From assembly GCA_964470525.1 (NCBI GenBank), contig CAYYDE010000006.1:1-64000 (forward strand): 64,000 nt of DNA, in the 5' to 3' direction. Below the pieces are notes generated by a model. The model had not been told where the DNA came from and ran no database searches. It saw only the letters and a program-made list of their open reading frames with translations. Numbering within the stretch: the first letter of the stretch is position 1; every line of letters begins with the position of its first letter. The stretch is from CAYYDE01 sp964470525 (GTDB lineage: Bacteria; Patescibacteriota; Gracilibacteria; BD1-5; UBA6164). Below are positions 55,567 through 64,000 of this stretch, piece by piece. The position numbers were made by a program, and so were the translations under genes.

Positions 55567-56457
55567 TTATTTTTTCTTGCGAAAAAGGAGAATTCATTCT
55601 GTGAGAAGTCCAATGAAAATAAGAAGTAAACCATAAAATAATTCTTTTGAGCTATGAATTTTGTTAAAAATAAGATCTCAGAAAAAGAGAAATAAAAATC
55701 AAAGTCATATAATTCCCATAAAAATATATGGATACTTTTCTCATAACCATTTTTTTATATTTTCTTCATTGTGAACACTAATGTATTTTGCATGAGCGAT
55801 CATAAGGAAAATAGCAATAATTCACATAAGACTTGGAAGATAGTTTGGGATTTCTTGAAAAAATGGAATTGTTTGACTTCCTGATAAAATCATTTCAATT
55901 GCAACAAATAAAATGATTACCAGTCAAACCCATTGAATTTGAGGATATTTTCAAAGTTTTTCTGCTATAAAATTTGATGCAAAAGCCATAAGCAATATTG
56001 ATATTACTAATCCAATTCATAACAATACTACATTATCATGAGCAGCTCATGCAACCGCTAAAACATTGTCTAAACTCATTGATACATCAGCAAGTATGAT
56101 AGTCCAAATTGCTGCTGAAAATGTGAGTGCTGTTTTTACATTATGTCATTCAGATTCATTATTACGGAGTCATTTATAAAATGTCCATACTACATATAAA
56201 AGTAAGAGTCATCCAGCAAGTTTGAGTCCTACAATTTGTAATAAATAGACAACAAAAATAGAAAAAATAATTCTTAAAATTGTTGCAACAGCAATTCATA
56301 TAATGATCGCTCTTTTTCTATATTTTGGGTCAAGATCTTTTGTAGCCATACCAATAATAATTGCATTGTCTCCACTCATAACAATATCAATAATAATAAT
56401 GTTGATAAGTGCTGCAATGTTGATTGCTAAGAGCAATTCTATAAATGTTTCAGACAT
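55567..56457 (-). CDS. TerC-family membrane protein
   Basis: 296 residues with about seven to eight spans. The TerC hallmark acidic residues in the membrane are present: NIIIIDIVMSGDNAIIIGMA at the start and ILADVSMSLDNVLAVAGAAH in the middle. TerC proteins handle metal ions such as manganese at the secretion machinery, or tellurite in the founding case. About 17 TGA-Gly codons. It ends in LLFRKKK. The gene stands alone, divergent from recQ with a 129-base gap. Confidence 0.88.
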
Positions 56458-56586
56458 ATATTGAAAATAAGAGAGTAAATTATGACGAGATTATATTGAA
56501 AAAATATCAAATACAAAAAATAAAAAAGATTTTCTATTTTCTATATTTTTTATATAATAGATTTCCAAATTTTATAAAACAAAAAT

Positions 56587-58866
56587 ATGAAGAATTTAGA
56601 AAAAAAATTACAAGAAATATTTGGTTTAGAAAGCTTTCGTCCTTGACAAAAAGAAATTATAGAAAGTGTTTTATCTTCGCAAGATACTTTTGTTTTTATG
56701 CCAACAGGATGATGAAAATCGCTTACTTATCAATTTCCATGAATCATGATGAACTGACTCGTGGTTGTGATTTCTCCACTTATTTCTTTGATGAAAGATC
56801 AGGTAGATAAACTCAATGAAATGTGACTCAGAGCAGAATGTATCAATTCTACACTTTCTTCTGTAGAAAAAAATATGCTTTTGAATGAAGTTTCTATGAA
56901 TACAGCATGAGAAAAATGATCGATAAAATTTTTGTACATTGCTCCAGAAAGATTGAATGATGAGGCTTTTGTACGAGTGATGTCTCATATAGATATTGCT
57001 TTAATTGCGATTGATGAGGCACATTGTGTAAGTCAATGGGGACATGATTTTCGTCCAAGTTATTTGAAAATTAAAGATTTTCTTTGGCAATTGCGTAGTA
57101 AAAAACATTTTCCAGTTTTGGCTTTAACTGCAACTGCAACACAAAAAGTAAGAAATGATATGCAAGAAAGACTTGGAATTTGAGAACATACCACATTTAC
57201 AACAGGATTTGATAGAAAAAATATTGTGTATATTGTGCGTGAAATCACAAAAGAACAACAAAAACTTGAAAAGGTTTTAGAAGTTGTCCAAAAAACTCCT
57301 TCATTTTGAATTGTGTATTGTGCAAGTGTAAAAGCAGTTTCTAAGGTATATCAATTTTTGTTAGAAGCGTGAGTGAGTGTGTGAATTTATACCTGAGAGA
57401 TGCAAGGAGATTTGCGTGAAAGAGAACAAAACATGTTTATGAATTCTCACTATGATGTAATGGTAGCTACAAATGCTTTTGGAATGGGAATTGATAAAAG
57501 AGATATCCGTTATGTGATTCATTATAATCTCCCTTGAAGTATTGAAAATTATTATCAAGAAGCTTGACGTGCTGGTCGTGATGGAAAAACCTGTTATAGT
57601 ATCGTTATAGCAAGTTATCAAGATACTATTATTCAAGAATTTTTTATTGAAAATACTTATCCACCAAAGAAAGATATTTTACAATTGTATGATATTTTAT
57701 ATAGATGAATCGAATATGGAAATTGAGCTGGACAAGCAATTGTGAAAACATACAATAATCTTGCAGTAGAAGCAGATTTGAAAAATGATATGAAAGTGTG
57801 ATCAATTATAAAAATTTTTGAAAAATATTGAGTGCTCAGGAGATGATTAGAAAAATGAAATGATTTTTGAGAATTTCGCGGAAGATGACTGACTCTATTG
57901 CTGACAAAAATGCAACATGATGAAATTCCTATTTTATGGAATCATCAAGAAGTCTTGAAAAATGAAGCATATTTTAAACTCGAACAAGTAAAAAAATTAC
58001 TTTTTAAACCATGATGTCGTAAACGATTTATTTTAGAATATTTTGGTGATGAAACAGATGTGAAAACATTGGGAGAAAATTGTGGAATGTGTGATTATTG
58101 TTTGGATAAGAAAAAATTTGAGAATAGTCCAAATCAAGAAGTGGTTCCTGTGAGTGTTTTTTTCTTGATTTTAGAGTTGGTGAAAAAATTAGATGATCGT
58201 TTTTGAGCTCAAGTGCTTGCTGGAATTTTGGTGTGAAGTACGGAAAAGAAAATTCTTGATTGGCATTTGGATACAGATCCAGACTATGGAATTTTAGAAA
58301 ATTATTCAAAAGAATTTGTTTGACTTTTGTTTGAAGAACTTTTGTGAAAAGAGTTTCTCTATAAATCTTTAGGGCAATATCCAAAAATTTGAATTTCTCT
58401 CAAATGAAAAGATGCTCTTTTAAGAAATGAAATCTTGTTACAAGAAAATATGATGCTTCAGGCTTCTCTTTTTGTAAAAATGCAGTATTTGAAAGAAACA
58501 TCTTCTAAAAAATCAGGGAAAAATAAGAAAATTACTCAGGAAAAAATAGAGAAAATAGATACTTATACACAAACTTTATTATTGTATAAAGAGAAAAAAA
58601 CTTTAAAAGAAATAGCAGTTCAAAGGGAATTGTGAATTCAAACAATAGAAACACATGTGGTGAAATTGTATGAAAATGGAAAAATTTCTTTGGCTGAAAT
58701 ACTTGTATTCTCAGATATAAAAAAACTTCAATCGATTCAACAACTTATTGAACAACACAATCTTTCAACAGAGACACTACAACCCATTAAAAATATATGT
58801 GATGTGAAAGTAACATATTTTGATATAAAAATTGCAATTGCTTTGATCAAAAAAAGAGATTTGTAA
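56587..58866 (+). CDS. recQ: ATP-dependent DNA helicase RecQ
   Basis: 759 residues. Helicase motifs: 0 FRPGQKEII, I MPTGGGKSLTYQFP (two TGA-Gly in the Walker A), II AIDEAHCVSQWGHDFRPSY, III LALTATAT, V VATNAFGMGIDKRDIRYVIH, and VI YYQEAGRAGRDG. A zinc site CRKRFI...CGMCDYC (about 480-515) and a winged helix follow. No HRDC domain is seen; instead, the C-terminus (about 660-740) looks like the RecQ-linked HTH_40 type (KKTLKEIAVQRELGIQTIE). RecQ unwinds 3'-5' in recombination and repair. Confidence 0.93.
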
Positions 58867-58867
58867 A

Positions 58868-58904
58868 GAAAAAAGCACTTCTATTTAAGAAGTGCTTTTT
58901 GATT
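58868..58904. terminator. Bidirectional terminator
   Basis: AAGCACTTCT-attta-AGAAGTGCTT with A and T runs. It ends recQ, and the small minus gene's stop lies inside it. Confidence 0.85.
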
Positions 58905-59028
58905 TTTGACGAGAAAAATTGAAATGTGGTATATGGCCACTTATTGTCAATTCTCGCAAAATTTTGAGGTATTCTGTCCACTCCTTTGATGGAGGAGGAA
59001 GAGAAGACTGTTTTGGTTGGTCGTTCAT
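58885..59028 (-). CDS. Small protein with strong Shine-Dalgarno, 47 aa
   Basis: The start at 59028 (MNDQPKQSSLPPPSKEW) is chosen because AAGGAGC lies 8 bases upstream (59034-59040), unlike other genes in the window. A longer frame from 59094 would begin before that site. The product is hydrophilic: WTEYLKILRELTISGHIPHF in the middle, and a Ser/Lys tail. It contains no TGA, so it looks the same in any code. A TTGACA-16-TACAAT promoter precedes it. Unrecognised. Confidence 0.6.
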   Translation of the reverse strand: MNDQPKQSSLPPPSKEWTEYLKILRELTISGHIPHFNFSRQKSKSTS

Positions 59029-59033
59029 ATAAC

Positions 59034-59094
59034 GCTCCTTTTGAGTGGTATTGAAAAACTTGTGGAATTGTATGTATAAAATAAAAAATGTCAA
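59034..59094 (-). promoter_or_regulatory. Promoter and Shine-Dalgarno of 47-aa gene
   Basis: On the minus strand TTGACA (59089-59094), a 16-base spacer and TACAAT (59067-59072), then AAGGAGC at 59034-59040. Both elements are close to consensus, which is rare here. Confidence 0.65.
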
Positions 59095-59132
59095 GATTTT
59101 CTAAAAAAATAGATATTTTTCAGACAATAAAT

Positions 59133-59160
59133 TTGTATTTTTTTAAAAAAAATATATAAT
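59133..59160 (+). promoter_or_regulatory. trxA promoter
   Basis: TTGTAT (59133-59138), a 16-base spacer and TATAAT (59155-59160), 39 bases before the trxA ATG. Confidence 0.6.
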
Positions 59161-59198
59161 TCAAAACACTATATTTTATATATTAAAAATAATAGATT

Positions 59199-59510
59199 AT
59201 GTCAGTACAAATTGTAGATCAAACAAATTTTGATACATTTATTGCTTCTGGAGTTACTGTGGTAGATTTCTGGGCAGAATGGTGTGGGCCTTGTCAACAA
59301 ATGCTTCCAATTTTAGATCAATTTGCATGAGCAAATACTCATGTACAAGTTGGAAAAATTAACGTAGATAATGAACCAACTCTTGCTCAAAAATTTAGAG
59401 TAATGTCAATTCCAACTATTCTTGTATTTAAAGATGGAAAACCAGTAGAACAAATGGTTGGTGTAAAACAACAAGCTGAACTAGAAGCAATTATTGCAAA
59501 ACACGCATAA
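59199..59510 (+). CDS. trxA: Thioredoxin
   Basis: 103 residues, standard length. The active site is AEWCGPCQQMLP, with the cis-proline in MSIPTILVFKDG. It reduces disulfides in the cytoplasm. There is only one TGA (in QFAGANTH), so it is nearly intact under the standard code. It has its own promoter and a terminator starting in its stop codon. No thioredoxin reductase is in the window; the flavoreductase fusion at 15879 is not of that type. Confidence 0.95.
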
Positions 59511-59534
59511 AAAAATCTCGAAAGAGATTTTTTT
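59510..59534. terminator. Terminator after trxA
   Basis: AAAAAATCTC-gaaa-GAGATTTTTT with T-run. It also lies just beyond the stop of the minus hrcA-like gene. Confidence 0.8.
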
Positions 59535-59535
59535 A

Positions 59536-60234
59536 TTATAAAATTCATTTTATAGCACTTATGTTAAAACTATAATCCATTTTCAGTCATCCAATGAGTC
59601 CAATATAGGCAATCTGATTGTTAATAGAAATAGGACGAATAATGATGCTATAATCATGTAAAAAAGGAGTAATATTTTCTTCTCATAAAAAAACATTTGT
59701 GCTGTGACTCAGAGGCAGTTGAGATACAAAAGTGGTAAAAGTATTTTTGTCTTCCAACATTTTTATGATTCAAAAAATACTTTCTCATAGTTGTTTATAG
59801 TTTTTTTCTAAAAAGTGTCAGATTCCAGAATATTGTAAAATAGAATTTTCTGGAACTAAACAAAATGCAATTTCTTGTGTTTTATTTGCAAGTTCTGAAA
59901 TGATTTGATAAATAAAATCTTCTAGAGTTTTTGTATCGTTATTTTTGACTTGAATGTTTTTACTTTCTAAGAAATGTTCAGGAGTTGCTCTCATGAGATA
60001 ATTGATAAAAGCTCTGAGTCCTTTTGATGTAGGAAGTCTTCCCGCAGAATTATAAGGTTGATAAATCAGTTCTAAATTTTCTAAAATAGCCATATCATTT
60101 CTTACGGTTGCTGAACTGACTCATAAATCATATTTTTTCAAGAGAGATTTGCTTCCAATAACATTTCCAGTTTGGATAAATTCTTCAACAATTATTTTGA
60201 GAATTTCAATATTTCTTTGCGTCAAGTTTGACAT
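59536..60234 (-). CDS. HrcA-like winged-helix repressor, short form
   Basis: 232 residues against about 340 for full HrcA. The N-terminal winged helix is clearly HrcA: LTQRNIEILKIIVEEFIQTG, VIGSKSLLKKYDLGVSSATV, RNDMAILENLELIYQPYNSA, GRLPTSKGLR. The C-terminal part keeps a GAF-like core (TQEIAFCLVPENSILQYSG, IGLIGGLKMDYS), apparently with the inserted dimerisation region removed. HrcA represses groEL and dnaK operons at CIRCE elements; I found no CIRCE in the window. It starts 5 bases after the stop of the glycosyltransferase gene, so the two form an operon. Confidence 0.7.
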
Positions 60235-60239
60235 ACAAT

Positions 60240-61286
60240 TTAGTTTATAATATAATTTTTATAATCTTTTACAAGAGAATTTACAAAATTTCTCATTGAG
60301 AATGTGTGAATAATATTTGAATAATCATATTGTTTTTTGTTTTCAAAACTAGAAACAATACTTTGATACATACTTTCTTGAGTCATTGGTGAAAAGTAAT
60401 GTATACTATCTCAAAATACATTTTTTATTTCTGTATGTTGACTTGCAAAAATAGGACTGTTATAATATGTGGCATAACCAAGAGAAAAAGGAAAATGATT
60501 GTATAATACAGGATAGAATACTCATAATGTTTGTGAGTAATAGTTTTTACGTTCTTTTTCTTCTGGTTCACCAACAAAAACAACATATTTTTCTAGTCAT
60601 AATTGAAGTATATTTTCACGAAATCCCAAATTATTTCCAGCTTGATTTCATAAAATGATGAGAGAAAGAGGGTGAGTTTTTATCATTTCTGCAAGACTGA
60701 GTAACAATCTACGAGAATTATCTCATTTTCCAATTTCTGCATCAAAAATGATATATTCATTTTGAAGACCATGTTTGTTTTTGATATTTGTTTGAGAATC
60801 TCCATGTGTTTGAAATGGTCAGAAAAATGCATTGAGAACAAAAATTTTTTCTTCAGAAATATTGAGTTTTTCGTTGAGTTCTTGTTTATTTGTTTCACTT
60901 AAAACATATATTTTTGCAGATTTTTTAAGCATATATTTGAGAGAAGTAATTCACAAATATTTCTGAAAAAATTTTGTTTGATTGAGTTCTGGATACGCCA
61001 ACATATCAAGAGTTGGTATGAAAAAAAATGTATTTTTTGGAATCCAAAAATGAAACGTATCTCATAAATTGAGATAAAGATCATATTTTTTTCACCAAAA
61101 TATACGATGAAATGTCATGAAATTATCGATAATATGTATATGACATTTTTCATGTTGAAAAGGCATATCTTCAGAAATATAAATTTCAAAAGTATGAGAA
61201 GAATCTTGAGAAACGAGTTCTTCTAAAAATACATGTATTTTTTCATGCGACCAAAAAGATCATAGGAAATTGATTCAAATTTTCAT
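60240..61286 (-). CDS. Glycosyltransferase-like protein (GT-B)
   Basis: 348 residues. The C-terminal half has the GT4-like pattern: FDAEIGKGDNSRRLLLSLAE, LIILGNQAGNNLGFRENI, YVVFVGEPEEKERKNYYSQT, FYPVLYNHFPFSLGYAT. This corresponds to the nucleotide-sugar-binding domain of GT-B glycosyltransferases. The N-terminal MKIGINFLWSFWSHEKIHVF is the acceptor side. A second in-frame ATG at 61292 would add Met-Tyr. The EX7E motif is not intact, so it may be inactive or divergent. Sugar and acceptor are unknown. The gene is upstream of the hrcA-like repressor. Confidence 0.65.
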
Positions 61287-61365
61287 ATACATTTTTTATG
61301 TGTAATATCCTGAGCAGTATACATATATTTTAGCTCTTTTCAATATTTATTTTGAAATAAATTAT

Positions 61366-61393
61366 TTGCTTATTTTACGAGTTCATTTATAAT
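61366..61393 (+). promoter_or_regulatory. Promoter for 61410 gene
   Basis: TTGCTT (61366-61371), a 16-base spacer and a perfect TATAAT (61388-61393). The ATG triplets begin 16 bases after it, so the leader is very short. Confidence 0.65.
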
Positions 61394-61409
61394 TGAGAGT
61401 GTTTATATC

Positions 61410-61652
61410 ATGATGATGTATTGTATGAATTCTACTATAATATGAATATTGTCTGTGGTGGTGTATTTCTTTGTATTGATGGGGCTTTTTACTCTGATTT
61501 ATAAAAGATTACAATATCTGTTGCAAAAACAAATGACACATACCGAAATTGAATTATTGTATGCAATACATAAAAAATTGATGAGGATTTTATATTTTTT
61601 GATGGTGCTTTTATTTATCAGCGGAAGTATTATTATTCTAACTTTTATATAG
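61410..61652 (+). CDS. Small membrane protein, 80 aa
   Basis: Two membrane spans: about 9-30 (TIIGILSVVVYFFVLMGLFT) and about 60-79 (ILYFLMVLLFISGSIIILTF). Between them is a short soluble stretch, QKQMTHTEIELLYAIHKKLM. Three ATG codons lie in a row at the start; the first is used here. The next gene begins one base after the TAG, so the two are coupled. No family recognised. Confidence 0.6.
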
Positions 61653-61653
61653 T

Positions 61654-62205
61654 ATGGGATATTATCAAAATCAAGAAAGTCTTGCAATAACAAAACATTA
61701 CCTAATGGCATATGTATCTGTTGCTAAATTTGTGTTTTTTTTGTTATTAAGTTGTTTGTTTTATTATATTGGAATTCAATTCTGAGAGGAACTTGGAAAT
61801 GAATTTGTAACATATATTATTTTTCCATTGAGTTTCTTTTTTCTCAATTATGGATTTTTAAAGTTAATGTTAGGTTGGATTGAATATTATAATTACTTAT
61901 TTATCATTAAAGATGATCAGATTTTTGTAATCAATTGTTCATTGATTTTAAAGGATGATATTGAAATTATAGATAGTTTTAAAATTATCAAAGTAGATTC
62001 GTTTGGAAGAGGATTGATGGCAAATATTTTTCATTATGGTACGGTAGTGATTGAGTTACAAAGCAGAGAAGTGAGATCATTTCGTTTTATGCCAGATCCA
62101 TTTCGTTTGGTGAGAGAATTGCAAAAGCAAAGAGATATGATACTTTCTGAACGTGCAAAAAGATACATATCAGTTGATGAAAGTTTAACAAGTTTAACAA
62201 AATAA
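61654..62205 (+). CDS. Membrane protein with PH-like tail, 183 aa
   Basis: Two spans in the first half (AKFVFFLLLSCLFYYIGI, about 25-45; TYIIFPLSFFFLNYGF, about 56-72). The cytoplasmic part has the pattern of a bacterial PH domain (YYNYLFIIKDDQIFVINC, then VDSFGRGLMANIFHYGTVVI, then RSFRFMPDPFRLVRELQKQ). Such proteins occur as pairs of membrane components of unknown role. Only one TGA codon. Coupled to the 80-aa gene. Confidence 0.6.
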
Positions 62206-62230
62206 AAGTCCGAATTTTTCGGACTTTTAT
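62204..62230. terminator. Bidirectional terminator
   Basis: AAAAGTCCGAA-ttt-TTCGGACTTTT between converging genes. Confidence 0.85.
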
Positions 62231-62436
62231 TATGCCATTCATTTCTGTTGTTGAAACACATTCGATTGTTTTATAAGGAGAAAATCCATATTCATTAACA
62301 TTTGTTGATGAACTTGTGCTTCTTTGCTTGGAATCAATCCTAATTCTTTCTTCTGTTTGCAAAAAATATTCCAAGTATGTTCATTTCTGAACGCATCAGC
62401 ACTTTTTGCATCATCAAGAGAAAATGTATTTGACAT
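62230..62436 (-). CDS. Small protein with strong Shine-Dalgarno, 68 aa
   Basis: The start at 62436 (MSNTFSLDDAKSADAFRNEH) is chosen because AAGGAGC lies 10 bases upstream (62446-62452), as for the 47-aa gene at 58885. A consensus promoter precedes it (TTGACA-16-TAGTAT). The single TGA near the end adds GMA before a TAA; under the standard code the protein would be 65 residues. Hydrophilic, helix-forming, with one Cys. No homologue recognised. Confidence 0.6.
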
Positions 62437-62445
62437 TATTACTGC

Positions 62446-62496
62446 TCCTTTTTTTACCAGTATGAGCAATACTAATTGAAAAGTAAAATATGTCAA
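62446..62496 (-). promoter_or_regulatory. Promoter and Shine-Dalgarno of 68-aa gene
   Basis: On the minus strand TTGACA (62491-62496), a 16-base spacer and TAGTAT (62469-62474); AAGGAGC lies at 62446-62452. Confidence 0.6.
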
Positions 62497-62520
62497 ATAT
62501 TTTGGTATGAGAGGAAAAAG

Positions 62521-62548
62521 TTGTTTTTCTATGAAAATATGATATATT
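62521..62548 (+). promoter_or_regulatory. Promoter for 62581 gene
   Basis: TTGTTT (62521-62526), a 16-base spacer and TATATT (62543-62548), about 33 bases before the ATG. Confidence 0.5.
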
Positions 62549-62580
62549 GTTTTGTAAATAATGATGTAAATAATTATAAT

Positions 62581-63354
62581 ATGTTGAGAATATATATTCT
62601 AGTGTTGGGTGTGGTCTTACTTTTTGTTTCTTGTGCAAAAATTCCTGTTCCTTCTTGAGAAGACTTAGAAAATATGGGTGATAATATACAAGTTCTTTCA
62701 TGAGTGTATCTTTCAGAAACATATTCATGATCACAACGAATATATGAACAAGAAATTCCTATTACGACTTTTGTCTATGAGTATAATTTTGAATTGGATG
62801 ATTCATATCAAAAATATGTAAACCCAGAGATTTCATTTGAAAATAAAATGTATGTTCCAAATGATTTAATACATATTTCTTGAGAATTTGTTTTTGATAC
62901 AAAAGGAAATCAATTTTTGAGAGAAGAAGCCAAACAATCTCTTGATCTTCTTTCAGAAGCATTTTATGAGAAATTTTGAGTAAAAATGAAAGTAGTAAGT
63001 GCGTATCGAGGTTATACGTATCAAAAAGGAATAAAAGACAGAGGATGTAGTGATTTATATTGTGCAAAAGCTTGATACTCTGAGCATCAAAGTGGATTGG
63101 CATTTGATATGTTTGAAGCAACAAATGAACAAACATTTTTATCAAAATCACATTTGAAAAAGTATTTTGAATGGATGAAAGAATATGCTCATTTTTACGG
63201 ATTCCATAATAGTTATCAAAAAGGCAGAGAAATAGATGGATATGCCATTGAACCTTGGCATTGGAGATATGTTGGAAAAGATTTTGCAACGTATTTATAT
63301 CAAGAGCAAAAAACTTTTTGAGAATTTATGAAAGAAAATACTTTTTTTGAATAA
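62581..63354 (+). CDS. VanY-type D-Ala-D-Ala carboxypeptidase lipoprotein
   Basis: 257 residues. The signal peptide ends in a lipobox (VLGVVLLFVSC, Cys 18). The M15B catalytic domain (about 115-245) carries the zinc and catalytic residues: SAYRGYTYQ, YSEHQSGLAFDMFE (His and Asp ligands), and EPWHWRYVG (Glu and His). VanY enzymes trim the terminal D-Ala of peptidoglycan stems. It is the second peptidoglycan hydrolase in the window, with the M23 enzyme at 6052. Monocistronic, with its own promoter and terminator. Confidence 0.88.
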
Positions 63355-63383
63355 AAAAATGCTTGTAAAAAAGCATTTTTTTT
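63353..63383 (+). terminator. Intrinsic terminator
   Basis: AAAAAATGCTT-gtaaa-AAGCATTTTTT with T-run. Confidence 0.85.
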
Positions 63384-63416
63384 GTATGATGTACAAAATA
63401 GTTTTTAATTGAAAAT

Positions 63417-64000
63417 ATGGCAAAAGCAAATAGAATACAAAACAGACAAAAAAAACCGATTAAAGTTGGTTTTCATAGAAAGAAAAAAGTGAATAGAGGA
63501 AATTATGTGGTGCGTGATGAATATGCAATTAAAGCTCAAAAAGCTTGATATAGAGCGAGAAGTGTATATAAACTTTTTGAACTTCAAGAAAGGTTTGATC
63601 TTATAAAACCTGATTTTAGTGTGATTGATATTGGAGCAGCTCCGTGAAGTTTTTTACAAGCAATTCGTGCAATTGTAAAGAAAGATAATATTATTGTATG
63701 AGTGGACCTCAAAGAAATAGCTCCTTTGAATTATCCAAATGTAAAAACAATAGTATGTGATATTTTTGATTATGAAAAACTTTCAAAAGAGCTTGATACT
63801 ATTCTTCCATCATGACATATTTTTGATATCATAACAAGTGATATTGCTCCAAATACAACAGGAATTTTTGATGTGGATCAATATGCTTCTGTTGAACTCA
63901 ATATTGCTATTTGCCAGTTTAGTGATAGATTTTTAAAAAAATGATGAAATATGATTTTAAAAGTATTTCAATGAGAAGATTTTCGTGATCTTGCAGAAGA
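63417..64000 (+). CDS. rlmE: 23S rRNA 2'-O-methyltransferase RlmE (FtsJ), partial
   Basis: The gene runs off the right end (194 complete codons seen). An N-terminal basic extension of about 35 residues (NRQKKPIKVGFHRKKKV) comes before the family start. Then VVRDEYAIKAQKAGYRARSV provides the first catalytic Lys. The SAM motif is SVIDIGAAPGSFLQAI with a TGA-Gly, then IVGVDLKEIAPL, then ITSDIAPNTTGIFDVD, and GGNMILKVFQGEDF with the second catalytic Lys. RlmE methylates U2552 in 23S rRNA at a late 50S assembly step. Confidence 0.93.

Noticed and set aside
59029..59094. Longer start (MTFFILYIQF) for the 47-aa gene.
   Set aside because: It overlaps the -35/-10 region, and a strong Shine-Dalgarno points to the ATG at 59028.
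1..64000. Apparent widespread pseudogenes caused by TGA stops inside genes.
   Set aside because: All breaks are TGA, at conserved Gly positions and in phase. The alternative code explains them without frameshifts.
1..64000. tRNA, rRNA, tmRNA or CRISPR elements.
   Set aside because: No cloverleaf-like GC-rich blocks, T-loop motifs or regularly spaced direct repeats were found by eye. A covariance-model scan would be decisive.

Overview
The window is AT-rich, gene-dense, and comes from a bacterium that reads UGA as glycine. Under the standard code almost every gene breaks into short pieces at TGA. With TGA read as Gly the pieces join into full-length proteins, and the recovered glycines fall on invariant positions: the MnmA P-loop SGGVDS, the RecQ Walker A PTGGGKS, the GDS serine motif of the TesA-like lipase, and others. 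Every gene end I could place uses TAA or TAG, never TGA. This is translation table 25, known from the Patescibacteria/CPR lineages Absconditabacteria (SR1) and Gracilibacteria (BD1-5). I cannot decide between the two from this window. CGA still reads as Arg in conserved RsmA motifs. No tRNA, rRNA, CRISPR array or insertion sequence was recognised, and no gene-free gap exceeds 300 bases.

Layout. 1-2550: a small hypothetical gene and a PP2C-like/membrane/propeller protein (both minus). 2740-13617 (plus): murA, a small membrane protein, a PrsW-type protease, a secreted coiled-coil protein, an M23 peptidase, smpB, serS, a TIM-barrel protein, and a tesA/ybbA/ybbP-like operon. 13652-22031 (minus): DUF4870 protein, FtsA/PilM-like ATPase, TPR protein, a ferredoxin-flavoreductase-ferric-reductase fusion, an aldehyde dehydrogenase, a PD-(D/E)XK nuclease and a ThDP-dependent decarboxylase. 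22172-24832 (plus): a hypothetical protein, a membrane transporter-like protein and an RNase HII-QueH fusion. 24912-30566 (minus): a five-gene cluster of exported surface proteins. 30779-41196 (plus): rsmA, a 2492-residue surface protein, nusA, rplI, ruvX. 41251-55362: a lipoprotein, a FecR-like protein, a thioredoxin-fold protein with a Cys-rich tail, rplY, yebC, mnmA, a HIT protein, a TSP3-NicO fusion, a 1733-residue DUF1800-DUF1501 fusion and pyk. 55567-64000: TerC, recQ, two small genes with strong Shine-Dalgarno sites, trxA, an hrcA-like repressor with a glycosyltransferase, small membrane proteins, a VanY-type peptidase and rlmE, which runs off the end.

How the genes fit together. Translation, rRNA and tRNA modification, and glycolytic genes are ordinary. 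The rest is dominated by envelope and surface functions, which fits an attached or predatory CPR cell (inference). The most interesting items are: an identical promoter-operator element in front of the ThDP decarboxylase and the aldehyde dehydrogenase, which together could form a 2-oxoglutarate to succinate route; several fusions of normally separate proteins; a family of calcium-loop surface proteins; and a GNRA-capped hairpin at the 5' end of the nusA leader. Promoters are readable by eye and most have a 16-base spacer. Most genes lack a Shine-Dalgarno sequence.
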